From an uncultured Acetatifactor sp. (GTDB lineage Bacteria; Bacillota; Clostridia; Lachnospirales; Lachnospiraceae), in assembly GCA_910584235.1 (NCBI GenBank), contig CAJTZD010000002.1, forward strand, positions 68,708-132,707: a stretch of 64,000 nucleotides of DNA, written 5' to 3'. Made by a program: the position numbers and the translations under genes. The notes beneath the pieces are model-generated. The model was given only the letters and a program-made list of their open reading frames with translations. It did not search any database and had not been told where the DNA came from. This document shows positions 1 through 8,841 of the stretch, piece after piece (position 1 is the first letter of the stretch; the number at the start of each line of letters is the position of its first letter).

Positions 1-938
1 TATACAATATTGAAACAACAAACCGATGTAACATGCGTTGTAAAATGTGCCCAAGAACTACCATGATGACCAGAAAAATTGAAGATATAGACAGAGAGAC
101 ATTTATTAAAGTGATTGATCAGATCAAACCGCACAGCGCAGAAGAATGGGAAAGCTGGAAGTCATTTTGCAAAGTAAAATATGGCATAAGTGAGGATGAT
201 GAGGCTAGTGAAAATCATTTTTTTCTATACATCATTTCCAAAGTGATACAACTGCACGGATATGGTGACCCGTTGCTTGATAAAAATATGCATGAATACG
301 TTAAGATATTGCATGACCGGGGGTTTTATTCATACTTTAGCTGCAATCCGGCAAATATAAACCTGGAACTGACTTATAAGATGCTAGATGCAGGGCTTGA
401 CTATATAAAATACTCAATAGAAAGTGTTGATGATGCCGTTCATAAAAAAATCCGTGGGGAACAGAGTGATTTTTCAGAGAGTTATAAAAAGATCCAGAAA
501 GTTTTAGACTATAAGCATAAAAATGACCTTCACACAACGGTTGTGATTACGATGCTTGACCTGAACAGGGCAAACCAGCAGGAAGATTACGAGAAACTGA
601 TGGCGGCATTTGGGGGGATGGATGTGTACATATACCTGAAAAGTGAGGACTGTCAGTGGTATCGGAAAGATTTCCATGGCACAAAATCTATTCACTGGTC
701 GGAAGTCTGTAAGCATCCTTGGATGACAATGACCATTAAGTCAAATGGGCAAGCGACGATGTGTATGGAGGATTTTAACAATGAGATTATTCTGGGGGAT
801 GTGCATAGACAGCCGCTTAAGGAAATCTGGGACAGTGAGAAATACAGACAGTTCAGAAGAAACCACATAGAAGTTAGAGAGGGAATCAAGTGTAGCGGGC
901 AGTGTGATATGAAATTAATAGGCGAATTGCTGGATTAA
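1..938 (+). CDS. Radical SAM/SPASM enzyme, 5' truncated
   Basis: The reading frame is open from base 3, so the gene starts left of the window. The first visible residues contain the radical SAM cluster motif CNMRCKMC (CX3CX2C), which binds the 4Fe-4S cluster that cleaves S-adenosylmethionine. The C-terminal third has the SPASM-type pattern: a KSNGQATMC strand, then GDVHRQPLKEIWDS, then a terminal CSGQC pair, which bind auxiliary clusters. The 16-base gap to the methyltransferase gene at 955 suggests one operon. A second, clearly related radical SAM/SPASM gene lies at 3740-4642 and brackets the nucleotidyltransferase and DegT genes. The substrate is unknown; in this setting a sugar or sugar nucleotide is a reasonable inference. 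The family assignment is firm. Confidence 0.9.
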   Translation, partial: YNIETTNRCNMRCKMCPRTTMMTRKIEDIDRETFIKVIDQIKPHSAEEWESWKSFCKVKYGISEDDEASENHFFLYIISKVIQLHGYGDPLLDKNMHEYVKILHDRGFYSYFSCNPANINLELTYKMLDAGLDYIKYSIESVDDAVHKKIRGEQSDFSESYKKIQKVLDYKHKNDLHTTVVITMLDLNRANQQEDYEKLMAAFGGMDVYIYLKSEDCQWYRKDFHGTKSIHWSEVCKHPWMTMTIKSNGQATMCMEDFNNEIILGDVHRQPLKEIWDSEKYRQFRRNHIEVREGIKCSGQCDMKLIGELLD

Positions 939-954
939 GGAAAGGAGAAAAAGA

Positions 955-1677
955 ATGGCAGTAAAAACAACATACGATAATTTGGAGTATCATTTGCGTC
1001 AATACGAGAACGTATATAGAAGTACGGAAATGATGGTTGACTGGCTTGAAGATATTGGGGGGGTATTAGAAAGGGGTAAGAGACAATACATATGTGATAT
1101 GGCATGTGGTTGTGGCGCAAATATTGCATATATGGCAAAAAAGTACCCCCAGAGTGAGTTCCTTGGAATTGAGTTGGAGGAGCGGTTGGTTGCAGAGGGA
1201 AAAAAGCAATTACAGTTGCCCAATACAGATATTGTACAGGGAGATTGGTTCAAGTTAGATATGTCATATAAAGATAAATTCGATGGCATCATTAGCTTCC
1301 AGACTTTAGGATGGCTGCCGGAATATGAAACTCCCTTAAAGTGTTTGGCAGACTTAAATCCGCAGTGGATTGCGATTAGTTCACTGTTTTTTGAGGGGGA
1401 TATAGATTATTTTATCACTGTAAAAGATTATACGGAGGATGAATTAAATTATAAAGAAATGCAATATAATATTTATTCTTTGGTGAGAGTGAGAAAACTG
1501 TTATATAATTTGGGGTATAAAAAATTTCAGTTTACTCCTTATGATATTGACATTGATATCGATCCTGTCAATAAACATGGACGAGGTACCTATACGAGGA
1601 AGATGGCTGATGGAAAACGCATCCAGATATCAGGGGGAATGATGATGCCATGGTATTTTATTCTTGCCCAAAAATAG
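955..1677 (+). CDS. Class I SAM-dependent methyltransferase
   Basis: A 240-residue protein with a Rossmann methyltransferase core. The glycine-rich SAM-binding motif MACGCGANIA lies near residue 44, an acidic residue follows in FLGIELE near residue 68, and a motif II-like stretch DGIISFQTLGWLPE lies near residue 112. The start ATG has a strong AAAGGAGAAA site just upstream. It sits between a radical SAM gene and a nucleotidyltransferase-like gene with almost no spacing, so it probably modifies an activated sugar or a glycan. No motif tells the acceptor or whether O-, N- or C-methylation is catalysed. Confidence 0.85.
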   Translation: MAVKTTYDNLEYHLRQYENVYRSTEMMVDWLEDIGGVLERGKRQYICDMACGCGANIAYMAKKYPQSEFLGIELEERLVAEGKKQLQLPNTDIVQGDWFKLDMSYKDKFDGIISFQTLGWLPEYETPLKCLADLNPQWIAISSLFFEGDIDYFITVKDYTEDELNYKEMQYNIYSLVRVRKLLYNLGYKKFQFTPYDIDIDIDPVNKHGRGTYTRKMADGKRIQISGGMMMPWYFILAQK

Positions 1678-1699
1678 ATGGAAGATGGAGAGATTTTAT

Positions 1700-2467
1700 A
1701 TGAAAACAGCTATTTTCATAACTATAAGAATGGATTCTTCAAGATTGCCTGAAAAAACCATGCGGACAATCCTTGGGAAACCGGTATTGGAGCATGTTAT
1801 ACAGCGTGCAAAACTGGCAAAAAATTTTGATGAGATTGTTGTTTGTACGACTGAGAGGGAAGTAGATAATCAGATTGCTGATCAGGCACAGAGCCTGGCG
1901 GTAAAGGTGTTTAGGGGAAGCCTTGAGGATAAGCTGGAACGTTGGAACGGCGCGGCAAAAGAGTATGGCATAGACTATATTGTCACCTTTGACGGGGACG
2001 ACCTATTCTGCGAGCCGATTCTGCTAGATATGGCTGCAGATCAGATAAGAGAGGGGGAGTATGATTTTATTGAGGCACCTCAGGGGCTGATTTGCGGTGC
2101 GTTTACCTATGCTTTCACTGCAAAGGCATTGGCGAAAGTTTGTGGGATAAAGGACTCTACGGATACAGAAATGATGTGGACGTATTTTAAAGATACTGGC
2201 TTGTTTCGGACGGGATGCCTGAAAAGGGTGGATGATGTTTATTTTAATGATGATTATCGTCTTACACTGGATTACCCTGAGGACTTTGTGCTTTTTACAA
2301 AAGTCTTTGAGCATTTTCAGTGTGTTAACAATGATGTGCCGCTAAAGGAAATCGTTTTTTATTTTAAAGAACATCCGGAAATTCCTCAGATTAACATAGG
2401 AAGACAGCAGGAATTTCTGGAAAACCAGAAGAAAAAAACAAAATTGGTATTAAAGTCAGATTTATAA
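1700..2467 (+). CDS. SpsF/CMP-KDO-synthetase-like nucleotidyltransferase
   Basis: A 255-residue protein of the SpsF-like cytidylyltransferase family, which activates sugars as nucleotide derivatives for surface polysaccharides. The N-terminus carries the nucleotide-binding signature IRMDSSRLPEK with LGKPVLEHVIQR behind it (residues 6-33); VTFDGDDLFCEP near residue 95 resembles the metal-binding DGDxP segment of this fold. A longer reading from 1664 overlaps the methyltransferase, but the ATG at 1700 has GGAGAG upstream and starts directly with the expected beta strand, so I chose it. Its position before a DegT aminotransferase and between two radical SAM genes points to a dedicated nucleotide-sugar route. 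The exact sugar is unknown. Confidence 0.82.
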   Translation: MKTAIFITIRMDSSRLPEKTMRTILGKPVLEHVIQRAKLAKNFDEIVVCTTEREVDNQIADQAQSLAVKVFRGSLEDKLERWNGAAKEYGIDYIVTFDGDDLFCEPILLDMAADQIREGEYDFIEAPQGLICGAFTYAFTAKALAKVCGIKDSTDTEMMWTYFKDTGLFRTGCLKRVDDVYFNDDYRLTLDYPEDFVLFTKVFEHFQCVNNDVPLKEIVFYFKEHPEIPQINIGRQQEFLENQKKKTKLVLKSDL

Positions 2468-2491
2468 TTGTGAAAAGGAAAGGCTGCGGTT

Positions 2492-3709
2492 ATGGAAAGC
2501 GATATGAAAAACCCATCCAAATATTTGGGAAATGAATTGCAGTATCTACAAAAGGTTTTGGAAGGAGAGTCGTGGTCAGCCACAGGCGGGAGTTGGACGA
2601 TAGGGTTGGAGCAGGCATTCTCTAAACGGATTGGTACAAAATATGGTGTTGCGTTTAACTCCGGAACATCTACGCTTCATGCTGCATTGGAGGCAGTGGG
2701 AGTCGGATCGGGTGATGAGGTGATTTCTCCGGCTCTGACAGTGATTATGGACTCAACGGCAACCCTCCATGCCAATGCAATACCGGTTTACTGTGACATT
2801 GATGAAAACACCTTTAATCTTGATCCGGATAAACTGGAAGCTTTGATTACACCGAAAACAAAAGCTATTATAGCGGTTGCTCTATATGGTCTGTCGCCTG
2901 ATTATGACAGGATTCTTGAGATTGCAGAAAGACATAACATTCCTGTAATAGAGGACAATGCGCAGGCAGTATTAAGCTTTTACAAAGGGAAAATGTTGGG
3001 TACAATCGGCAATATTGCTAGCTTCAGTTTTGAAAATACAAAACATATTTCCTGTGGCGAGGGCGGCATGATTCTTACTGACAATGAAGTGTATGCAGAA
3101 AGTTGCAGAAAGCTCGGTGGGCATGGGTTCAAGAATTTGCGTGCAGATGATGGAAGGGTAAGATTGAATCAGGATATGTTCCAAAATCCTAATTACAAAC
3201 GCCATGACACACTTGGATGGAATTACCGTATGCCGGAGTTTACTGCTGCGGTGGCATATGCACAACTTGAAAGGGTAGAAGAACTTGTCAGTTTAAGGCA
3301 GAATTCAGCAAAAATCTTTATGGATGTCATGAAAGAATGTGATTTTCTGATTCCTCAGAAGACATCGGAGGGATATGTAAATTCCTATTATTCTTTAGGA
3401 GTCAAATATCTTGGGGAAGAAAAAATAGGAATAACATGGCAGGACTTTAGGAAAGAGTATGTGGAAATGGGCGGTGACGGATATTATGGGGCATGGAGCG
3501 TTCCTTATTTAGAGCCGGTTATTTCGGACAGAACATTTGTAAAACGTCTGCCCTCTGTATATGAACATGTCAGATATGAAGAAGGCTTGTGTCCCGTGGC
3601 TGAAAGGGTACAGAAGCAGATTATGCAGATGAAGACGAATTATCGAGATATGGAACTGGCGAAGCGGAAAGCAGAGATTTTATATCGGCTTATTCGAAAA
3701 TATCAATGA
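2492..3709 (+). CDS. DegT/DnrJ/EryC1/StrS family PLP aminotransferase
   Basis: A 405-residue PLP-dependent enzyme of the sugar aminotransferase family. Visible family marks are FNSGTSTLHAAL near residue 55 (phosphate pocket), PVIEDNAQAV near 151 (Asp contacting the pyridine nitrogen), and SFENTKHISCGEGG, whose Lys at about residue 184 should form the internal aldimine. The C-terminal WNYRMPEFTAAVAYAQLERVEEL helix is also typical. Such enzymes usually convert a keto-sugar nucleotide to an amino sugar with glutamate as donor; some members instead dehydrate or reduce. The start is preceded by AAGGAAAGG. It lies 24 bases after the nucleotidyltransferase gene and is presumably co-transcribed with it. 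Confidence 0.9.
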   Translation: MESDMKNPSKYLGNELQYLQKVLEGESWSATGGSWTIGLEQAFSKRIGTKYGVAFNSGTSTLHAALEAVGVGSGDEVISPALTVIMDSTATLHANAIPVYCDIDENTFNLDPDKLEALITPKTKAIIAVALYGLSPDYDRILEIAERHNIPVIEDNAQAVLSFYKGKMLGTIGNIASFSFENTKHISCGEGGMILTDNEVYAESCRKLGGHGFKNLRADDGRVRLNQDMFQNPNYKRHDTLGWNYRMPEFTAAVAYAQLERVEELVSLRQNSAKIFMDVMKECDFLIPQKTSEGYVNSYYSLGVKYLGEEKIGITWQDFRKEYVEMGGDGYYGAWSVPYLEPVISDRTFVKRLPSVYEHVRYEEGLCPVAERVQKQIMQMKTNYRDMELAKRKAEILYRLIRKYQ

Positions 3710-3739
3710 GATATATGCATTTTGAAGGAAAGAAATAGT

Positions 3740-4642
3740 ATGAAAATTATATCTATAGAGAACACAACCCTATGTGCGGCTGACTGCAAAATGTGTGTCA
3801 GGAAAATGTATAAAGGACCGCTTGCCCATATGAAACAGGAACTTTTTGAGAAAGCTATCAGACAGGCGGCACAATGCGGCGTAGAAATGGTGACGCTTAC
3901 TGGTTTGGGTGAGCCGCTGATGGATCCGGAAATTGAAAGGAAGCTGACATATATTAAAGGGCAGCATCCGAGTATGAAAGTTGCGCTGACAACAACAGGG
4001 CATAGGATGCAGGGACATTTACTGGATGTTGTATGTGCCTATCTAGATGAAATTAACTTTTCCATGTATGGAATTGATAAAGAGACTTATGAATATGTGC
4101 ATGGCGGAAGTATGGTTTTTGAAGAGAACAAAAAGAATATCGATGATTTACTTAAAAGAACAAAAAGACCATATGCAATTATTTCTTATATAGATATGCC
4201 GGCAACTCATGGCTCCATAGACGAGTGGAAAAAGTATTATGAAGGAAAGGCGGATCAGGTAAATATTTGGAAGACGCATCGTTGGCCGCATTCAGGGAAT
4301 AAGGATATGTCGTTTAAACGGTGCGCACCTTGTCGATGTCTTAGGCTTGATACACTAAATGGGTTTTATATCAAGGTAAATGGCGAGGTTTCGCCATGTT
4401 GTTTTGATTATAATACAGAACTGTCAATTGGAAATATCAATGAATCCACGCTTCAGGAAATAATAGACGGAGCGATTTTAGGCAGGCTGAAAGCAATGCA
4501 GGATGAAGATAGCCTGAGGAATAGTGATATGATCTGCGGAGACTGTGATCAGTTGTATAGCCGGGAGGATGCATTGGTATATTCTAGCAATAAAAATATG
4601 TGTACTGGACGACATTCTCTTTTTTGGGAAGAGGACGCATGA
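3740..4642 (+). CDS. Radical SAM/SPASM enzyme
   Basis: A 300-residue radical SAM protein. IENTTLCAADCKMCVRK at the N-terminus holds the CX3CX2C motif, TLTGLGEPLMDPEI near residue 57 is the GGE-like SAM-binding strand, and the C-terminal half has a CAPC/C cluster, KVNGEVSPCCFD, then CGDC, matching a SPASM or twitch auxiliary-cluster domain. The ATG at 3740 follows GAAGGAAAGAA at good spacing and is preferred over the in-frame TTG 18 bases upstream. It is related to the truncated gene at the left edge, so the operon has two radical SAM enzymes, perhaps acting on successive steps of one unusual sugar. Substrate not identifiable. Confidence 0.9.
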   Translation: MKIISIENTTLCAADCKMCVRKMYKGPLAHMKQELFEKAIRQAAQCGVEMVTLTGLGEPLMDPEIERKLTYIKGQHPSMKVALTTTGHRMQGHLLDVVCAYLDEINFSMYGIDKETYEYVHGGSMVFEENKKNIDDLLKRTKRPYAIISYIDMPATHGSIDEWKKYYEGKADQVNIWKTHRWPHSGNKDMSFKRCAPCRCLRLDTLNGFYIKVNGEVSPCCFDYNTELSIGNINESTLQEIIDGAILGRLKAMQDEDSLRNSDMICGDCDQLYSREDALVYSSNKNMCTGRHSLFWEEDA

Positions 4643-4676
4643 CGAAAGCTATTCTGTTTGGGCTGCTGGGAGGACT

Positions 4677-6056
4677 ATGGTGGAAACGAGAGTCTTGGTT
4701 ATGGATGATAAAGATTCGGTAATATTACCTATTTTGTATGAAACAGAATGGATAATCGAGCTTTTGATTATACCAAAGGATAATAAAAAGTATTATAAAT
4801 GCGACAGAATCAAGAACATTCTATACATTGAAGATATATGGTTCAATGATGATCTGACAGGATTTGATTATAATGTATTGCGCGATTTGGTGTACGCGAA
4901 AGAGAGGTGCCTATGTGGAACATTAAGGTATGAAACGGATCATCAAATGTGTAAGTGGAATTTTTATAGAGGTATGGCTGTTTTATTAAGAAAGTTTCAA
5001 AAGAATAGGTTTGACTTTGTTTTGGTTGTGGGTCCAAATCATGGAAGAACAAATGATACGGCAATTGTGGAAATAGCTAACTACTATAATATTCCGAGCT
5101 TTAATATTGAAGAGCAGCAGTGGGATACGCTGACGGTTTTTAATAATTTGGCGCACATGCCAGTTTATATTGGTAATAAGGATGCGGACTTTCTAAAGAA
5201 CACAATGCACTATGACAGTGGCAGCAGGCCTACTTTAAGTTTAGGCAATAAAAAGAGGCGCGCAAAAAGAGCAGGAATGTTAAAATTTGATATTGCTGAA
5301 ACGATAAAATCGGTAAACTATGATGGGAACATTTATGATAGGGATAAAAAAGATTCATTTGGCAGAACCCTGGGATATAGATTAAGGCAGTTCACATTAT
5401 GGAAGAAATATACAGATTACTATAATAAAATTTCAGTGCAAATAGATCGGACAAGAAAGTCCATTTGCTATTTCATTCATTTCGAGCCGGAAGCGGTTCT
5501 GGGAGGGATTGCTATGGACAGTCAGATTGTTGCTATAAATATGCTTTCGTCATTATTGCCGAAAGGCTGGATTCTTTATGTGAAAGAACATCCGGATACA
5601 TTTAAATTGAACAATAGTTATTTTTATTTGTATTTTAACGAGGGAGCGGGCATTTATAAGTCAATAAAATTTTATCGTGAAATACGGCGTATGAAAAATG
5701 TACTTGTTTTAGATAAAAACATTTCATCGGATATTCTGGTTAAGCAATGCCAGGGGATAGCGACTTTCAGCGGAACAGTGGCTATGGAGGCTTTGATGGC
5801 ACATAAACCGGTGATGTTGTTTGGCGGTGACAGATATATTTATAGTTTGTCTGAATGCATATATAAAATCAGATCATATGATGACTGTAGACACGCAATG
5901 AAAGAAATCTATGATGGAAGAAAAATAAATGACATGGATATACATGAGATGGAAAGGATAGCGGCAGACTATTTGATTCCGAATAAGGCGAATATGGGAT
6001 ATAGAAAAGCGATATCAGTGATTAATAGAGAAATAATATGCGGCACGGGCAAATGA
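4677..6056 (+). CDS. Capsule polysaccharide synthesis-like protein
   Basis: A protein of about 459 residues. The C-terminal half resembles capsule synthesis glycosyltransferase-like proteins (KpsS/KpsC type): LPKGWILYVKEHPDTF, VLVLDKNISSDILVKQC, then TFSGTVAMEALMAHKPVMLFGG, the usual order of a GT-B donor-site domain. The N-terminal half is not recognised. The start is uncertain. In this frame only ATG 4677 and GTG 4680 follow a GGGAGG site, at short spacing. A different-frame ATG at 4639 overlaps the upstream stop codon as ATGA and encodes a hydrophobic start MTKAILFGLLGG before it runs into a stop, which looks like a lost N-terminus (see findings). A direct glycan-transfer role is inferred. 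Confidence 0.72.
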   Translation: MVETRVLVMDDKDSVILPILYETEWIIELLIIPKDNKKYYKCDRIKNILYIEDIWFNDDLTGFDYNVLRDLVYAKERCLCGTLRYETDHQMCKWNFYRGMAVLLRKFQKNRFDFVLVVGPNHGRTNDTAIVEIANYYNIPSFNIEEQQWDTLTVFNNLAHMPVYIGNKDADFLKNTMHYDSGSRPTLSLGNKKRRAKRAGMLKFDIAETIKSVNYDGNIYDRDKKDSFGRTLGYRLRQFTLWKKYTDYYNKISVQIDRTRKSICYFIHFEPEAVLGGIAMDSQIVAINMLSSLLPKGWILYVKEHPDTFKLNNSYFYLYFNEGAGIYKSIKFYREIRRMKNVLVLDKNISSDILVKQCQGIATFSGTVAMEALMAHKPVMLFGGDRYIYSLSECIYKIRSYDDCRHAMKEIYDGRKINDMDIHEMERIAADYLIPNKANMGYRKAISVINREIICGTGK

Positions 6057-6140
6057 AAGATTTTATTATACTCGTGAGAGCATACTTTTTTTAATTACTG
6101 CTTTACATAATGAGTGAGTATAAATTCAGGGGAGTATATA

Positions 6141-7181
6141 ATGCGCAGCAAACAAAAAGTTCCAATTAGTAATTTTAGCAGAAGAGGAAATCAAATTTAT
6201 TTTGTTTCTTCTGAAATAAATATAATTTGTTCCATGAATATTGAAACTTTTGAAGTCGAATTTATACCGGGGCCGACAAATGAAGTTTTCTATGATGCCA
6301 CGTTATACGGGGATATCAAAATATGTGACGCAAATATTTTACTTGTGCCATATAATGCTAAAAATATATGGCGATATGATATAGCGGATGAAAAATGGGA
6401 AACTATACTTCCTGAGATATTAGAGGGGAGTGGTAGAGGAGCGTTTTCCGGAGCAGAAGTGAAAGGGAGCAAATTATATGTTTTTGGATTTAATTATCCC
6501 AATATAGTATGCATCGACCTAAAGACATTGATTTGGCATAATGTTTTAACTTCAAATCATGAACCTGGAAAAATATGTTTTGGATTCGGAGGTTATGTTA
6601 GAAGAGATGACATTTTGTATTTTGTGAATCAGGGTACAGAGTATATATTAAGATTAGATTTAAATTCGGAAAAATATGATTGGATTAAGTTAGAACATAA
6701 CGGCGGCTTTCTGTCGATTGCCTATGATGATGAAAATTTTTGGATGGTATCAGATTATGGCGGGAACGGGAAAAAATTAATCAGATGGAATGAAGATAAC
6801 GGAATTAAAGAGACATATGAGGGTATGATTGACGGCATGATTGCGGGAGTTACATTACTGCAAGATGATATATTGATATATGGCCCATATGGGAGCACAT
6901 GCATATTTAATAAGAAAAAACTCGAGTTTAAAGATATTGATATAAATAAAAATATAGCATATGCAAAGGAAATTTCTAAAGGAGTAACCTTAATATGTAA
7001 TACGAATGGAGAAAACATAATTTTTCGCGCGGATGAACGAAAAGAATTTTCAATTGATATTTCTAATGAGATGTTGTGTGAGTTCCAAAAAAAATCAAAT
7101 AAAATAATGCTTGATTTACCCACAGAAGGGAATGTTTGTAGTTTACAGTTTTTTATAGAACGTTTATGTGAATATGAATGA
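6141..7181 (+). CDS. Kelch/beta-propeller-like protein
   Basis: A 346-residue protein made of repeated beta-strand blades. Repeats of the form hydrophobic-W-x-hydrophobic appear at IWRYDIADEKWETI, IVCIDLKTLIWHNV, ILRLDLNSEKYDWIKL and LIRWNEDNG, about 45-50 residues apart, as in kelch or WD-like propellers. No signal peptide or membrane helix is visible, so it is probably cytoplasmic. The ATG at 6141 has a CAGGGGAGTA site; the in-frame GTG at 6114 has none. It follows an 84-base gap, AT-rich, in which I see no firm promoter. A role as a binding scaffold inside the glycan locus is possible but not shown. Confidence 0.65.
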   Translation: MRSKQKVPISNFSRRGNQIYFVSSEINIICSMNIETFEVEFIPGPTNEVFYDATLYGDIKICDANILLVPYNAKNIWRYDIADEKWETILPEILEGSGRGAFSGAEVKGSKLYVFGFNYPNIVCIDLKTLIWHNVLTSNHEPGKICFGFGGYVRRDDILYFVNQGTEYILRLDLNSEKYDWIKLEHNGGFLSIAYDDENFWMVSDYGGNGKKLIRWNEDNGIKETYEGMIDGMIAGVTLLQDDILIYGPYGSTCIFNKKKLEFKDIDINKNIAYAKEISKGVTLICNTNGENIIFRADERKEFSIDISNEMLCEFQKKSNKIMLDLPTEGNVCSLQFFIERLCEYE

Positions 7182-7253
7182 ACATTATTTAATCAAAGAC
7201 TTTGCAATGGACACAATAGGGCTTTGGCAAAATGGATATCGGGAGGACTAGAG

Positions 7254-7733
7254 ATGCTAAAAAAATTGAAATTGGTATGGTTTTTTTGTGCTGGCTGGAT
7301 GATTGGAATGATATCGGGCCTTTTGTTTGTCGGAAAACAGATTCAGAGATTACGGAAAGAGATATCTAAATTTTCAGAGTTTTATTACATCATGCGGCAG
7401 TGGGTACACGTTAACCAAAACGGACATAATGTTGCTGATTATTTTAAGAATAATGGATATCGTGAAATAGCCATATATGGCCTAAATGAGATAGCGTTTA
7501 CCTTGATGAACGATTTGTCTAAAAATGGAGTAGAAGTAAAGTATTGTATTGACCGAAATGCTGATAAGCTGTTTTCAAAAGTAAAAATATATAAACCTGA
7601 GGAAGAAATGCCATCCGCTGATATTGTTGTTGTGGCGGTTGTCCATTTGTTTGATGAAATTCAGAAAGACTTATCAGAAAAGTTTGAATGTCCCATTATA
7701 TCTTTCTCAGAGGTGGTATGGGATGCAGGGTAG
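7254..7733 (+). CDS. Membrane-anchored small Rossmann-like protein (copy 1)
   Basis: A 159-residue protein with one N-terminal membrane helix (residues 5-28, FFCAGWMIGMISGLLF) followed by a short helical linker and a Rossmann-like domain. The domain opens with EIAIYGLNEI, a degenerate glycine-rich loop, then VKYCIDRNAD, a Y-x-PEEEMPSADIVVVAVVH strand and a closing CPIISFSEVVW. It is a clear paralogue of the proteins at 17065-17556 and 20313-20804; all share a W-V-x(9)-G-x(3)-D-Y-F-K-K-like lead-in. The ATG at 7254 follows GGGAGGA at 6 bases. The domain looks like the nucleoside-diphosphate-sugar epimerase-like fold but lacks any catalytic residues I can name. It may tether or regulate a glycan-assembly complex; that is inference. 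Confidence 0.75.
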   Translation: MLKKLKLVWFFCAGWMIGMISGLLFVGKQIQRLRKEISKFSEFYYIMRQWVHVNQNGHNVADYFKNNGYREIAIYGLNEIAFTLMNDLSKNGVEVKYCIDRNADKLFSKVKIYKPEEEMPSADIVVVAVVHLFDEIQKDLSEKFECPIISFSEVVWDAG

Positions 7734-7762
7734 TTTGAGGGAAAAGGCAGGGAGGAGTAAAA

Positions 7763-8818
7763 ATGGCCAAGGATTTCGAAAATGATAGCTGGGAAATGTT
7801 CCTTAAAGACATGGAAGGCAGGAAATTGTATATTTGGGGGGCAGGATATAAGGGAAAAGAGGTTATAGAAAAACACGCATCTAAATGGGACATTGTAGGA
7901 TTTGTAGATAATGATGCCTCATTGAAAGAGTTTGCGGGATATACGGTCTATCATCCGGAAGATTTGAAAGAAGATGGGGACACTTACTGCATCTTGATTA
8001 GTCCAGTGCATCCGGAAGAGATCGCAGAGCAGGTTCATGAGATGGGAATTCGGCGCTATTATTCCTATTTTTGGATGAACCGGAAAGAATGGGCGTTACT
8101 TCTGCAGAAAAATATGGATGAAGAGAAAATCGAATCGGTAAAGGCGATTCTGGCGGATGAGAAATCAAGATTGACTATGGACCGAATCGTTGAAAAGCGG
8201 AGGAGTTGCGCTCTGGATTATACGGACATCAAAGAAATAGGGAGCGAATATTTCGGGCATGATTTTTTCATGTACAGCGAAGACGAGGTTCTGATCGATG
8301 CGGGAGGGTATGATGGTGACACGATAGAGGATTTTGCGGCATTCACGGAAAATCGTTATAAGCGAATTTATTCCTTTGAACCTGATAAAAACACAGGAGA
8401 GCTGTTAAAGGCGAAATTATATAAGTATGGCGACAAGGTGAGGTTTTACCCATATGGACTGTGGAGTGAAACAACAACGCTTCCGTTTTGTAATGACAAT
8501 CAGCTTGACTCCAGCCATATTGTAAACGACGATACAGCGTCTTCCCGTATTCAATGTGTTAAATTAGATGATATCATTAAAAATGAAGTTGTGACATTTA
8601 TAAAAATGGATATTGAGGGTGCGGAGATTCCGGCATTGTATGGAGCAAAAAATATTATTTTAAAAGACATGCCCAAGCTTGCAATTTGTATTTATCATAA
8701 ACCGGAGGACTTGTGGGAGATACCTCTTCTCATTCAATCCTGGGTTCCGGATTACAAATTTTATGTCAGGCATTACGGAGAAAGATTTTATGGAACCATT
8801 TTGTTCGCGACAATATAA
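7763..8818 (+). CDS. FkbM methyltransferase with N-terminal Rossmann module
   Basis: A 351-residue two-domain protein. Residues 14-110 form a Rossmann-like module (KLYIWGAGYKGKEVIE, then IVGFVDNDA, then YCILISPVHPEEI). Residues about 170-350 are an FkbM-family SAM methyltransferase: VLIDAGGYDGDTIEDF is the SAM loop, IYSFEPDKN the acidic strand, IKMDIEGAEIPALYGA the FkbM hallmark, and YHKPEDLWEIP the C-terminal block. FkbM enzymes O-methylate hydroxyls of sugars and polyketides. The start has AGGGAGGAG at 6 bases. The next gene begins shortly after the stop. Methylation of a sugar in the encoded glycan is the likely job; the N-terminal module has no known catalytic role. Confidence 0.87.
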   Translation: MAKDFENDSWEMFLKDMEGRKLYIWGAGYKGKEVIEKHASKWDIVGFVDNDASLKEFAGYTVYHPEDLKEDGDTYCILISPVHPEEIAEQVHEMGIRRYYSYFWMNRKEWALLLQKNMDEEKIESVKAILADEKSRLTMDRIVEKRRSCALDYTDIKEIGSEYFGHDFFMYSEDEVLIDAGGYDGDTIEDFAAFTENRYKRIYSFEPDKNTGELLKAKLYKYGDKVRFYPYGLWSETTTLPFCNDNQLDSSHIVNDDTASSRIQCVKLDDIIKNEVVTFIKMDIEGAEIPALYGAKNIILKDMPKLAICIYHKPEDLWEIPLLIQSWVPDYKFYVRHYGERFYGTILFATI

Positions 8819-8841
8819 AGATTATTGCAGGAGTATATATT

